From Limnohabitans lacus (lineage in GTDB: Bacteria; Pseudomonadota; Gammaproteobacteria; Burkholderiales; Burkholderiaceae_C), in the NCBI RefSeq assembly GCF_030053395.1, contig NZ_JASGBH010000007.1:124001-188000 (forward strand): DNA of 64,000 nt. Reading direction: 5' to 3'. Position 1 is the first letter of the stretch; the number at the start of each line of letters is the position of its first letter. Made by a program: the position numbers and the translations under genes. Shown one piece after another: positions 35,990-43,629 of this stretch. Below the pieces are notes generated by a model. It was not told the DNA's origin. It did no database searches and saw only the letters and a program-made list of their open reading frames with translations.

Positions 35990-36047
35990 CTGTGCTGGGA
36001 TTTCTACCAACGTCTGAAATGTATCGAAAACGTTTTACTCCTCAAAA

Positions 36048-36389
36048 TTATTTCGTTCGGTCTTCACGACCGCGTGCGTACTCAGATTGCACCATGTGCA
36101 GACGTGTGTACAAGGTGCGCAGGCTGATACTGAGATTGCCTGCGACCTCACGTGATGTGGCCGGTGTGCAGTAGACCTGCAAGAGCAACAGTTGCTTGTC
36201 TTCGGTCAGTGTCAACACCCAGTCGTGGGTTCGGCTCAGCTCGATGTCTTTGATCGGGATGATGGCTTGGCTCACATTGCTGCGGCCTACGCTGTCCCAG
36301 CTGGCCGACATGCCCACACTGCCACGGCCATGGCCCAGCTGCACCCACTGGCCCCAGCGGCTCAGGTGTTGGTCTACCCACTGGATCAT
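36048..36389 (-). CDS. Phage antiterminator/late regulator candidate (Q-like), 113 aa
   Basis: The N-terminus (WVDQHLSRWGQWVQLGHGRGSVGMSASWDSVGR) resembles Q-type antitermination proteins, and the C-terminus has an HTH (TPATSREVAGNLSISLRTLYTRLHMVQ) as in sigma-factor region 4. Its place as the last early gene before the late block fits control of late transcription. The Q assignment is an inference from position and these two motifs. Confidence 0.55.
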   Translation of the reverse strand: MIQWVDQHLSRWGQWVQLGHGRGSVGMSASWDSVGRSNVSQAIIPIKDIELSRTHDWVLTLTEDKQLLLLQVYCTPATSREVAGNLSISLRTLYTRLHMVQSEYARGREDRTK

Positions 36390-36721
36390 GCGGCCCCCGA
36401 TGCGGCGTGGGCTTGCTCTCGCACCTGCTGCTGCACAGCATGCTCAGGCCACACAACCACAGACTGCACACCTAGCGTGACCATGAGCTGAGCCACATCA
36501 CGGGCTATTTCGGTCAGGGTGAAGGGCGTGCCCACCACATGGCCGCGCTCAAAGGCATAGAAGCAATTGGGCTGGCCCTTGATGCCGCTGCGCACCAAGG
36601 CATAAGCGCCCTTGCCCAGCGTCTGGGCGTGGGCCTGGATGCTGGAATAGGTCTCAGGCATGTGGGCCTTGATGGTGCCGATCACTGCCTCAACTTCTTC
36701 TGGGGTCTTGAGAGTGTCCAT
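36386..36721 (-). CDS. Hypothetical phage protein, 111 aa
   Basis: A soluble protein containing KAHMPETYSSIQAHAQTLGKGAYALVR and GHVVGTPFTLTEIARDVAQLMVTLG. I recognise the pattern as conserved in betaproteobacterial phages but not its function. It overlaps the Q-like gene by 4 nt. I start at 36721, because the longer ORF has a basic low-complexity N-terminus in the non-coding gap. Confidence 0.55.
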   Translation of the reverse strand: MDTLKTPEEVEAVIGTIKAHMPETYSSIQAHAQTLGKGAYALVRSGIKGQPNCFYAFERGHVVGTPFTLTEIARDVAQLMVTLGVQSVVVWPEHAVQQQVREQAHAASGAA

Positions 36722-37085
36722 CTGTCCATTACTTTCTATAGAAGGGTTGTGTGTAGGAAGGTGCGTTGCGCGAGCGCGCCTGTGCCTGTGCCTGCGCCGG
36801 TGTGCTATGCGGGTACTGTTAAAGGATCTGCCTGATTTGCTCAGGCAATGCAGCGGCTTCAACCCCCTCAAAGGGCCCTATAGCCGCCACAGCGCCCTCT
36901 ATGGAATGCGCAGGCCACCTGGACACTTGGACACTCAGGGCACAGACATCAACGCGCGCATCCATGCGCCAGTGGTCTGGCATGTGCGTCGTGCACATGG
37001 GCGTTCAGCCACCCATGCCCGCTTTGGGCATGAGTCCAGACCACAGGCGCCATTCAGCAGCGCGGTCAAGGGGTTGAGGGTTGGG
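36722..37085. other. Gene-free gap between primase and the 36386 gene
   Basis: No convincing coding frame on either strand. It contains short CTGTGC/CTGCGC repeats near 36779 and a small hairpin (CATGCCCGC ... GGGCATG) near 37015. It may hold a promoter for the 36721 gene, but I see no clear -35/-10 pair. Confidence 0.4.
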
Positions 37086-39728
37086 CTAGAAAGGTGCATC
37101 GTCCGAGAAATCCACGCCCGTGGGCGATGCGCCCGCTGACGCTGGTTTTGCTTCGACTTGGGCAGGCTGGTCAGCATCGACCGGAGGCCAGTCTTTGGGG
37201 CGCTCCCAGCCCCAGGCGCGTACGTTGTTGACCTGCTTTTTCATGTATTCCCAGCCCTGCTGGTTCATCCAGCTGCGCACTTGGCTTTCAAGGCCAGCGT
37301 TTGACTTTCCAGCGTCGACGTTCAATGCCTTTGTCAGCTGGGACAGCGTCACAAATTTGCTCAGGCAATTGATGCCCTCGCCTGGCTGGCCTGTCAATGA
37401 TTCGCGGTTCAAAACGTGCATCAGCTCTGATGTGACAGCCGTCTCGACCAAACGGGCCTCTTGCACCGGCACAAACAAGCGCTCTTCCTGCTCACGGGTA
37501 GGGATGCAGTCCTCACCCGCCATGTAGAGGGCATAGGCCTCAGCAAACAGCTGAGCGCGGTACTTTTCAAGCCACTCGATCTTGATGATTTGCTTGACCG
37601 GGATAGGCCAAAAACGCCGATTGCCCGTTCGGTCGCGCAGATAGGTGGATTCGTTCGTGGTGCCCACCAACACACATTGGCGTGGATGCTCTTCAATCAC
37701 CCGGCCATAGGCAGGCCGATACCTGTCCACCTTGGCCGTGATGAAGGCCTTGATGGCCGTGATCTCGGACTTGCCCATTTGCGACAGCTCACCCATCTCA
37801 TAGGCCCAGATGCCCTGAACTTGCTCTTGGGATTCTTTGCCTTTGCCGATCTCAAACGGTGTATCGCTGTACCAAGGGCCGCTGGCCAATGTCTCGACCA
37901 TGGTCGACTTGCGCAGACCGCCAGGGCCTTCAAGGACCGGGCAGTAGTCAAACTTGCAACCCGGCTCTATCACCCGCTTGACCATGCCCACCAGCCACTT
38001 ACGGCCCACGATGGTCAAATACTCACTCATCTCAGGCGTCAGCGTCTCGGGTGTCTCACCGATGATGTGGATCAGCCACTTGTCGATGCGGCTGATGTTG
38101 TCCCACTCCAACTTGGTGAGCCACTCTTGGATGGGGTGCCATGGGTTTTCATAGGCCACCGTCTCCATGCCCTCCATGATGGCTTGGCGACTGATGGCGG
38201 GTAGGCCATATTCTTTGCTGAGCCAGTTGCCCAGCAGCAAATCAATGCTGCCCACAATTTTGCCCTTGCGCCCATGCGGGAAAGGCCAGTCCAGCCGGGC
38301 CTCCATGGTGTTGCTGAGCAGGTTGAAGCCCAGCACACCCGCCAGCCGGTCGTCGTAGCGCAAGGCGTTGATGATGGTCTTGCGGGAAAGGTTCCATCGG
38401 TTTTTGGCCGCGTCATAAAAACAGGCCAGCCACCAAGGCATGGGCTTGCCATTGTTGGGTTCACCCTCAGCGGTGCCCTCGCCTTTTTCTGCGGCAGCAC
38501 CGGCTGATTCGCTGGCACTCGTGCCAACGGGGGGATCGATTTTTTTTGCGCCATCGGTGGCGGGCAAGGCGTAGGCCGTGCCGAAGAATTGCAACACACG
38601 GGCAAAGTCCCAGCCATCTGTGGTGATGGCGTCGGCTGCGTCCCAGCCGTCGGGCTTGATGCCTGGGCCGTCAATGGCCAGCAGCTGGGCGGTGCAAGCG
38701 TGCGCGGTCACCAGGTGATGCCCGATGCTGATCATGGCGGCCATGCCCGGCTGTTTGTGTGCGGGCTTGAAGGGCTTAGACAGCTTGAGGGCTTCGCGCT
38801 CGGGATCGTCAGCGCAGGCGTTCAGCTCTTTGACTGTTGGGTTTTCACGCTTGCTGTCGCAGTCTGGCCACAGCAGCACCGTGCAGCCCTTGAGCCACGA
38901 CCAATCGGCCTTAGCCCAAGCCTTACAGCCACCAGGCCAGCCCACCACCACGTACACACCGGGTGCACCAGCATCCAGGCAGGCTTGCAGGATATTGGCC
39001 TTTTTTTCACCCTCGACAACAATCACGGTTTGCTGACTGGTGGGCAAGCTGTAACCCGGCAGGTAAAGCGGTCGGGGGTCGTCAAAACCCTTCCAATTCC
39101 ATTTGAGCGTGCCATCCTTACTCGACTGAGTCCACACATAAGGGCAATCGTCCTTGCCACCGTCGCTTTTGAGGAAGCGCACCACGTAGCCGTGCAGATC
39201 GTTTCCGACGCGGTATTCGGCTGTGAAGACGATATCGGATGCCTTGCGGTGGTAGTGCCAGAAAGTGGCCTTGGGCGCAGTGGCTGGCACGGGGCGCACC
39301 ACACTCCAATCCTCGTCGCTGCGGGGCCGTGGCGGTGCTGGCGGGGGCGTGGGGCGCTCTATGCGCTGGTGACCTGCGTCGCGCTGCACCCCGGCCACAT
39401 CCTCCAGGCCTTCGTCACGCGCCACATGGAGCGCGGCTTTGCCCATGCTGAGGCCATGAGCAGCGGCATACAGGCTGACCAAGTCGCCGCCCTTTTCGTC
39501 GCTGGCAAAGTCGGCCCACTTGCCCGAGGTCATGTTGACTGAACAGCTTGAACCCTTGCCGCCTTGCAAGCTTCCACACACGTATTCATGGCCATTGCGC
39601 GAACCACCGGGCAGCCATGCTGGCACCAATGATTCAATGCGGTCCAGCAAGGCATCGGCCAGGTCTTTGAATTTGATCGGCGGCAGTTCATCACGCCCTG
39701 CTGGGGCGCTGGAGTTTGGTGACGTCAA
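37086..39728 (-). CDS. Primase-helicase with Toprim-like and VapE domains, 880 aa
   Basis: Replication protein. The N-terminus (about residues 1-125) is a primase-associated DNA-binding part (YVCGSLQGGKGSSCSVNMTSGKWADF). About residues 230-360 are Toprim-like (VIVVEGEKKANILQACLDAG, CTVLLWPDCDS). About residues 520-720 are a VapE/superfamily-3-like ATPase (YCPVLEGPGGLRKSTMVETLA, then IWAYEMGELSQM and QCVLVGTTNESTYLRDRTGNRRFWPI). The P-loop has Arg where Gly is usual before KS, a variant I recall in other VapE proteins. It lies in the Cro operon, so it would initiate phage replication. Confidence 0.87.
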   Translation of the reverse strand: MTSPNSSAPAGRDELPPIKFKDLADALLDRIESLVPAWLPGGSRNGHEYVCGSLQGGKGSSCSVNMTSGKWADFASDEKGGDLVSLYAAAHGLSMGKAALHVARDEGLEDVAGVQRDAGHQRIERPTPPPAPPRPRSDEDWSVVRPVPATAPKATFWHYHRKASDIVFTAEYRVGNDLHGYVVRFLKSDGGKDDCPYVWTQSSKDGTLKWNWKGFDDPRPLYLPGYSLPTSQQTVIVVEGEKKANILQACLDAGAPGVYVVVGWPGGCKAWAKADWSWLKGCTVLLWPDCDSKRENPTVKELNACADDPEREALKLSKPFKPAHKQPGMAAMISIGHHLVTAHACTAQLLAIDGPGIKPDGWDAADAITTDGWDFARVLQFFGTAYALPATDGAKKIDPPVGTSASESAGAAAEKGEGTAEGEPNNGKPMPWWLACFYDAAKNRWNLSRKTIINALRYDDRLAGVLGFNLLSNTMEARLDWPFPHGRKGKIVGSIDLLLGNWLSKEYGLPAISRQAIMEGMETVAYENPWHPIQEWLTKLEWDNISRIDKWLIHIIGETPETLTPEMSEYLTIVGRKWLVGMVKRVIEPGCKFDYCPVLEGPGGLRKSTMVETLASGPWYSDTPFEIGKGKESQEQVQGIWAYEMGELSQMGKSEITAIKAFITAKVDRYRPAYGRVIEEHPRQCVLVGTTNESTYLRDRTGNRRFWPIPVKQIIKIEWLEKYRAQLFAEAYALYMAGEDCIPTREQEERLFVPVQEARLVETAVTSELMHVLNRESLTGQPGEGINCLSKFVTLSQLTKALNVDAGKSNAGLESQVRSWMNQQGWEYMKKQVNNVRAWGWERPKDWPPVDADQPAQVEAKPASAGASPTGVDFSDDAPF

Positions 39729-39731
39729 AAC

Positions 39732-40040
39732 TTACCTCGCCCAGCTGGCCATCGCCGCACCAAGCGCCGACCCTGCCATCAGGTCAGGCCGGGCATAGAG
39801 CGCCACCTTGCGCTTGCAGCCGGGCTGGGGCACCTTGTCTGCCACCGTCAGCTCTTTGCGGGCAATGGCGCGGCAGATGGCGTTGTCGGCTTCTTTCATG
39901 GTCCAGCCCAAGCCACGCACCAGCTGGCCCATGGTGAAGCGTTCGTGGGCCGTGACCCACTGAGACAGCGCTTGGCGCTTTTGGCCTGCGGGGCGTCCGG
40001 GTTTTTTGTCGGTGGCGGTCATGGTCATGGTGCAGGTCAT
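39732..40040 (-). CDS. Small basic putative DNA-binding protein, 102 aa
   Basis: A basic N-terminus (TATDKKPGRPAGQKRQ) is followed by a winged-helix-like segment (RFTMGQLVRGLGWTMKEADNAICRAIARKELTV). It overlaps the CII-like gene by 4 nt at its start and ends 3 nt before the primase gene, so it is a genuine member of the early operon. It may help load the primase-helicase; that is inference. Confidence 0.55.
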   Translation of the reverse strand: MTCTMTMTATDKKPGRPAGQKRQALSQWVTAHERFTMGQLVRGLGWTMKEADNAICRAIARKELTVADKVPQPGCKRKVALYARPDLMAGSALGAAMASWAR

Positions 40041-40504
40041 GGGTGGTCCTCTGTGGTGGGTTTGCCCGCCTGGTTGCGGCGGGCCAGGGCTTCACGCAGG
40101 GGGCGCAGGCTGGCCATCAGTTCGCCGCACTCACGGTCAATGCGGGCCAGCTCGTTGTCGCTGATGGAGCCGTCTGCCAGATCTGTGGCGACCTCGGTGC
40201 ACAGATCGCCAAACTCACGGGCCGTGGTGGCCAGACGCACCATGCAGTCGTCGGCATCGGCGTTGAATGCGGCAGGCAGCGGCACCAGCATCTGGCCGCA
40301 GTTGAGGGCAAAGGCTTCCAGGATGCGCATATCGCCCGTGCGCAGGGTGATTTTTTCGGCATCAAGCAGGCCCAGCTTGGCAGCGCCCGTGCCATTGAGT
40401 TCGTGCGCCAAGGTGGTGGCGTTTTTACCGATGCGCGGGGCCAGGCTGGGCGCACCGCCCGGGTAGTCGTGCACCACGTTTGCGGCCACATCTCGAATAT
40501 CCAT
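40037..40504 (-). CDS. CII-like phage regulatory protein, 155 aa
   Basis: Resembles the Phage_CII (P2-type regulatory protein) family: DIRDVAANVVHDYPGGAPSLAPRIGKNATTLAHELNG includes the helix-turn-helix, and KLGLLDAEKITLRTGDMRILEAFA is typical of the following helices. In related phages the protein tips the lysis-lysogeny choice. I start at the ATG at 40504; the 128 codons upstream are another gene region. It lies second or third after cro, like lambda cII. Confidence 0.75.
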   Translation of the reverse strand: MDIRDVAANVVHDYPGGAPSLAPRIGKNATTLAHELNGTGAAKLGLLDAEKITLRTGDMRILEAFALNCGQMLVPLPAAFNADADDCMVRLATTAREFGDLCTEVATDLADGSISDNELARIDRECGELMASLRPLREALARRNQAGKPTTEDHP

Positions 40505-40517
40505 GATCACACCCCCA

Positions 40518-40724
40518 TCAAACTGTTGTGAAAGACAAAGCGGCCTGCAGCGAAGACACTGCAGCCATGAACAAAAACACCCGCCACCCCCAAACGCCAA
40601 GCAGCACAGGCCTGCCCGCCTGTGCCGAGAGTGGGCGAGTAAATTCCACCGGAGACGGCGGTGTTTGGGGATTGATGGCGGCGGGTGGGAAACTTGCAGC
40701 ACTTGGAGCAAATGCGTTGCGCAT
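40518..40724 (-). CDS. Small single-TM protein between cro and cII, 68 aa
   Basis: The ATG comes 1 nt after the Cro stop and the gene ends 13 nt before the CII-like start, so it fills the gap exactly. The N-terminal half is Pro/Ala-rich and the C-terminal half has one hydrophobic helix (GVWGWRVFLFMAAVSSLQAAL). Function unknown. Its spacing is the main evidence; an antisense frame of similar length exists on the plus strand. Confidence 0.45.
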   Translation of the reverse strand: MRNAFAPSAASFPPAAINPQTPPSPVEFTRPLSAQAGRPVLLGVWGWRVFLFMAAVSSLQAALSFTTV

Positions 40725-40725
40725 G

Positions 40726-40980
40726 TCAGGCGCCCTGCCCGTCTTGGCCGGCGGCTGGCTCGGCCAGCTCGGGCCAAACGTGGAGGAAAGTGTCTGGAAA
40801 GAGATCGCGCCGGGTCACCGCTCGCTCGGTGAACGCCTCGATAGCAGCACCGTGCACGATGGGCACCGAGCGCTTGCTGGTGACCCATTCAGAGACCACG
40901 GGAGGCTTGACCCCAAGGTGTTCGGCAAGCCGAACACGGCGACCAGCTACGGCATTGAGCCATTCAATAAATTTGTCCAT
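40726..40980 (-). CDS. Cro-like repressor (YdaS-type), 84 aa
   Basis: A compact helix-turn-helix protein (DKFIEWLNAVAGRRVRLAEHLGVKPPVVSEWVTSKRSVP) of the YdaS/Cro type. It is divergent from the CI-like gene and heads the leftward lytic operon. Its promoter has -35 TTGCAA and -10 TATGAT with a 17-bp spacer; the predicted start site falls almost on the ATG, so the message may be leaderless. Confidence 0.8.
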   Translation of the reverse strand: MDKFIEWLNAVAGRRVRLAEHLGVKPPVVSEWVTSKRSVPIVHGAAIEAFTERAVTRRDLFPDTFLHVWPELAEPAAGQDGQGA

Positions 40981-40986
40981 GCATCC

Positions 40987-41015
40987 ATCATAAGGCCAAG
41001 CCTAACAAATTGCAA
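40987..41015 (-). promoter_or_regulatory. Promoter of cro (pR-like)
   Basis: Minus-strand -35 TTGCAA (41010-41015), 17-bp spacer and -10 TATGAT (40987-40992). Operator O1 lies inside the spacer and operator O2 touches the -35, so bound repressor would block RNA polymerase. Confidence 0.75.
40991..41005. promoter_or_regulatory. Operator O1 (CI/Cro)
   Basis: TAAGGCCAAGCCTAA, an imperfect palindrome of the form TTAGGC-N3-GCCTAA, inside the cro promoter spacer. Its core AGGCCAAGCCTAA recurs exactly in operator O4. Confidence 0.7.
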
Positions 41016-41029
41016 TAGGTATTGCCTAA
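41015..41029. promoter_or_regulatory. Operator O2 (CI/Cro)
   Basis: ATAGGTATTGCCTAA, the more divergent copy of the palindrome, centred 24 bp from O1 and 13 nt before the CI start codon. Confidence 0.65.
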
Positions 41030-41042
41030 AAGGCCGCGACTC

Positions 41043-41528
41043 ATGAAAAATAAGGCAATGCTTGAAGGTAAAGAACTGGGCGCGGCCATCACATCCGCAA
41101 TGGAAAAAAAGAAGGTAGGCCCTACCGTCTTGGCCGCTGCTTTTGGCATCAAGCCGCCTTCGGTCAGCGACTGGAAGACACGCGGGTGTGTCAAAAAAAA
41201 TCACCTGCCTAAACTCATTGCCTATTTCAGCGATGTCGTAGGCCCTGAGCATTGGGGCCTGAACTCGGCTGAAAATGTGTTTGCGGTGCAGCCCAGCGCC
41301 CAACAGGAAAACCTTTCCCACAAGTTAATCCCGCCGGTCAACAATTACAAAGTAGCACTCGACACGCTTGCAGCGGGCCTAAGCGATCTGGATATGCAAG
41401 GCCGTGAACGCATCGCCCCGATGTTTGAAAGCTTCGCCAGATCGCCTGGACCTGTCTCAATTCAAGATATATTGGCCGTCCTCAGGCTCAACAGAAAAAG
41501 TGACGAAGACCTCACGCTGGCGGCGTGA
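41043..41528 (+). CDS. CI-like phage repressor without a peptidase domain, 161 aa
   Basis: The N-terminal 70 residues form a helix-turn-helix (TSAMEKKKVGPTVLAAAFGIKPPSVSDWKTRG). The rest is helical (YKVALDTLAAGLSDLDMQGRERIAPMF) with no S24/LexA Ser-Lys dyad, so RecA-stimulated self-cleavage is not expected. Its position, divergent from cro across paired operators, identifies it as the lysogeny repressor. I start at 41043, since it avoids overlapping the operators. Confidence 0.75.
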   Translation: MKNKAMLEGKELGAAITSAMEKKKVGPTVLAAAFGIKPPSVSDWKTRGCVKKNHLPKLIAYFSDVVGPEHWGLNSAENVFAVQPSAQQENLSHKLIPPVNNYKVALDTLAAGLSDLDMQGRERIAPMFESFARSPGPVSIQDILAVLRLNRKSDEDLTLAA

Positions 41529-41575
41529 AGGCAACATCTTTTTTTTGTCCTAAAAATTAACTTTTTTACTGCATT

Positions 41576-42352
41576 ATGCTAAAAATTAATATTTTATTGA
41601 TAAAATTAATTATATCAATCTCAATGACAATACACAGCAATGTTATTGCACAAGTATTCGATGCCACATGGACACAACTCCCAAAAACTTTTTCTGGTGA
41701 TTCTGTTAAAAATTTGGCGGAAAAACTTAATACAAGAAAAAATGAGTTTGAGTCCAACGCAGACTACAACGCACGTCTAGAAAAATTAGTAACACCACAT
41801 GATTATAAATATGTATTATTTTGCGAAGAAATCCCCTTTAAATTAGATTATGACGCTGACGCACAGGAATTTATATTTTCACGCAAATCATACAATGCGC
41901 ATATTGAAGTTGCAAAGACCAGTAAGGAAGGCAAACCATACACTGGAACAAATTCATTTGGGGTATCTAAAAAAATCCGAAAAATTGAAGTTCACGAATA
42001 TAATTTACATGATCAGGAGTGGCAAAACGATGCAGGGCAAGCATTTAAGTTTCCCTACCCGTCAATCCAGGCTGCTGCGTTGAAGAGTGACCTTGCCGTA
42101 GCACTAATCATCGAGCTTGCACCACACCGTCATTTTGGGAAAAGCTACAACTCTATGACGTCCCCTTTTTTTACACATAGCACATATTATTCTGAGCCGA
42201 CAATTAGCAACCCACTGGACTATATGAGCCATTCATATATTATTACAAGCAACATAAGAAATATTGTTTTATACAAAAAATCTGATCGGAAAATTCTTTT
42301 AATTACAACACCATCAAAAACTAAACAATCTTCTACATCACCGATCCAATGA
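41576..42352 (+). CDS. AT-rich exported protein of unknown function, 258 aa (moron candidate)
   Basis: The N-terminus is a Sec signal peptide (ILLIKLIISISMTIHSNVIAQ, cleavage likely after AQ). The mature protein has no motif I recognise; KTFSGDSVKNLAEKLNTRKNEFES and YNLHDQEWQNDAGQAFKFPYPS stand out. Codon use is strongly AT-rich compared with all its neighbours, which suggests recent transfer. It lies directly downstream of the CI gene on the same strand, the place of rexAB in lambda, so expression in the lysogen is plausible. Possible roles are envelope modification or exclusion; none is shown. Confidence 0.7.
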   Translation: MLKINILLIKLIISISMTIHSNVIAQVFDATWTQLPKTFSGDSVKNLAEKLNTRKNEFESNADYNARLEKLVTPHDYKYVLFCEEIPFKLDYDADAQEFIFSRKSYNAHIEVAKTSKEGKPYTGTNSFGVSKKIRKIEVHEYNLHDQEWQNDAGQAFKFPYPSIQAAALKSDLAVALIIELAPHRHFGKSYNSMTSPFFTHSTYYSEPTISNPLDYMSHSYIITSNIRNIVLYKKSDRKILLITTPSKTKQSSTSPIQ

Positions 42353-42598
42353 CACATGAATCTGCTCAGCAGCGCACACAGCCAGACTTCGCTCGGCTGC
42401 ATAACGCGCTTGACGAAGCAGCTGCAGCAGTTCGGCATGAACCGAGTCCAGGCACTGATCCGAAAATTGCGTTTGATCAGGCTCGGCTATGGCGGCAAAT
42501 TGAGCAGTTGCGCCTGGTAGCCCTAAAGCTTGAGCGTCGAGTTCAACAGTCAAACAAACGCTGATGCCGCGTGATTGTTCTGTGATTTTTAGTTTCAT
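42338..42598 (-). CDS. Hypothetical protein, 86 aa
   Basis: It begins MKLKITEQSRGISVCLTVELDAQALG and ends in an amphipathic helix (DSVHAELLQLLRQARYAAERS). It follows the 42609-43067 gene by 10 nt on the same strand, so the two probably form an operon. An opposite-strand frame (42349-42564) is also open and overlaps the exported-protein stop (ATGA); I prefer this one because of its codon use and operon position, but the choice is uncertain. Confidence 0.5.
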   Translation of the reverse strand: MKLKITEQSRGISVCLTVELDAQALGLPGATAQFAAIAEPDQTQFSDQCLDSVHAELLQLLRQARYAAERSLAVCAAEQIHVSLDR

Positions 42599-42608
42599 AA
42601 AAACTTTT

Positions 42609-43067
42609 TCAGTTAACTGCGCGCAGATCATCTTGCACAAAATTGGACCCGACCTCATTTGCAGCACAAGGATCATCTGTGACCCAACAATCTTCAACCT
42701 TCCACTGCCCAGTCTCGCGTGAAATCGTGACATTCACCGTCACATTCAGGCCATCTGTCCACTCAACCATGCCGCGCGTGCCGGTAGACAGAACGTGTTC
42801 AGGCATCAAGCTTTGCGGTGTGCTCCCCCCCTCTGGCGAAGGGGTACTGAACTGGTCGATTTGCCCGCTGAAAGAAAACGTCATGCGCTGAGACTCGGCA
42901 TCCATCTTCAGTGGTCCGAAGCGCCTGAAATACATTGGGAAAAACATCCCACTCGTAGGGCTCTCAAAAGCCACCCTGAAAACGCCTTGATCAGATGGGC
43001 CGCTGCGGTGCAGCTCAGAAGTGTTTGACTCTCCACCCACGGGTGGTTTTTTTTCGTCTGTTTGCAT
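42609..43067 (-). CDS. Hypothetical phage protein, 152 aa
   Basis: A beta-rich protein with segments TFSFSGQIDQFSTPS and GLNVTVNVTISRETGQWKVEDCWVTD. No family recognised. A good AGGAG site lies 7 nt before the ATG at 43067. It is divergent from the DGR operon, and a GC-rich inverted repeat (AACGCCCG / CGGGCGTT, 43085-43107) lies between its start and the operators, so it may share regulation with the DGR promoter. Confidence 0.6.
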   Translation of the reverse strand: MQTDEKKPPVGGESNTSELHRSGPSDQGVFRVAFESPTSGMFFPMYFRRFGPLKMDAESQRMTFSFSGQIDQFSTPSPEGGSTPQSLMPEHVLSTGTRGMVEWTDGLNVTVNVTISRETGQWKVEDCWVTDDPCAANEVGSNFVQDDLRAVN

Positions 43068-43125
43068 GTGAAAACTCCTGATTGAACGCCCGGACAGCTC
43101 GGGCGTTGAAGAATTTTCGCACAAA

Positions 43126-43140
43126 TTAGGCTTAGCCTAT
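43126..43140. promoter_or_regulatory. Operator O3 in front of the DGR operon
   Basis: TTAGGCTTAGCCTAT, a near-perfect copy of the CI/Cro palindrome. Its last base is the first base of the DGR promoter -35, the same contact O2 makes with the cro promoter. Confidence 0.7.
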
Positions 43141-43168
43141 TGACTAAACTTAGGCCAAGCCTAATAAT
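43140..43168 (+). promoter_or_regulatory. Promoter of the DGR/integrase early operon (pL-like)
   Basis: -35 TTGACT at 43140-43145 and a -10 region TAATAAT at 43162-43168 (16-17 bp spacer), 44 nt before the first DGR target gene. The spacer contains operator O4. Confidence 0.7.
43150..43164. promoter_or_regulatory. Operator O4 within the DGR promoter
   Basis: TTAGGCCAAGCCTAA, a perfect TTAGGC-N3-GCCTAA palindrome, centred 24 bp from O3. It begins 4 nt after the -35, exactly as O1 does in the cro promoter. Confidence 0.72.
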
Positions 43169-43211
43169 TCACTCCAACCCGCCACCTATCGGCGGATTTT
43201 TGGAGTGAAAC

Positions 43212-43595
43212 ATGCAAACCACCACCCTCTCTGCCCTCCCCGCTTTGGGCACACCGCTTGACGGCGGCATCTTTGTCGGCCTGGTCACCCAACCCGATGG
43301 CACCCACACCGCCGTGGCCCTGCTGCCCGACCGTGCCACCCGCCTGAACTGGCAAGCCGCCACCGACTGGGCCAGCGGGCTGAACGCCCAACTGCCCACG
43401 CGCCAGATGATGGCCGCGATCCGAGCCAACACGCAAGACCGCCCCCAGTCTGGATGGCTCTGGACCAGCGAGTCGCACGAAGAAGACGCCTCTTGCGCCT
43501 GGTATTGCTACTTCGACGACGGCGACCAGATCGGCTACCGCAAGAGCTACGAAGGCTCGGCTGTCGCCGTCCGCTTGATTCACATCACCGCTTGA
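43212..43595 (+). CDS. DGR variable protein 1 (C-type-lectin/DUF1566-like), 127 aa
   Basis: Target protein of the retroelement. The fold looks like the small C-type lectin (DUF1566) type: ALPALGTPLDGGIFVGLVTQPDG, then LNWQAATDWASGLNAQLPTRQMM and SGWLWTSESHEEDASCAW. The last 35 residues come from variable repeat 1. Residues changed relative to the template are 95, 98, 100, 102, 103, 105 and 107-110, which would form the ligand-binding surface. There is no signal peptide or membrane segment. It is the first gene after the pL-like promoter. The ligand and the site of display are unknown. Confidence 0.9.
   Translation: MQTTTLSALPALGTPLDGGIFVGLVTQPDGTHTAVALLPDRATRLNWQAATDWASGLNAQLPTRQMMAAIRANTQDRPQSGWLWTSESHEEDASCAWYCYFDDGDQIGYRKSYEGSAVAVRLIHITA
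43486..43574 (+). repeat. DGR variable repeat VR1 (89 bp)
   Basis: It differs from the template at 11 sites, all of them A in the template (7 A>G, 4 A>T); every other base is identical. The last 39 bases, from the AAG codon onwards, are unchanged and include the GC-rich end GGCTCGGCTGTCGCCGTCC that is the likely initiation-of-mutagenic-homing region. Confidence 0.95.
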
Positions 43596-43629
43596 TCCTT
43601 CAATCCTTTTTTTGACCGGAGGCACAGAC

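Noticed and set aside
42349..42564. 71-aa plus-strand frame after the exported-protein gene
   Set aside because: Possible because of its ATGA overlap, but its third-position base use is poorer than the opposite-strand 42338-42598 frame, which fits an operon; left as an alternative.
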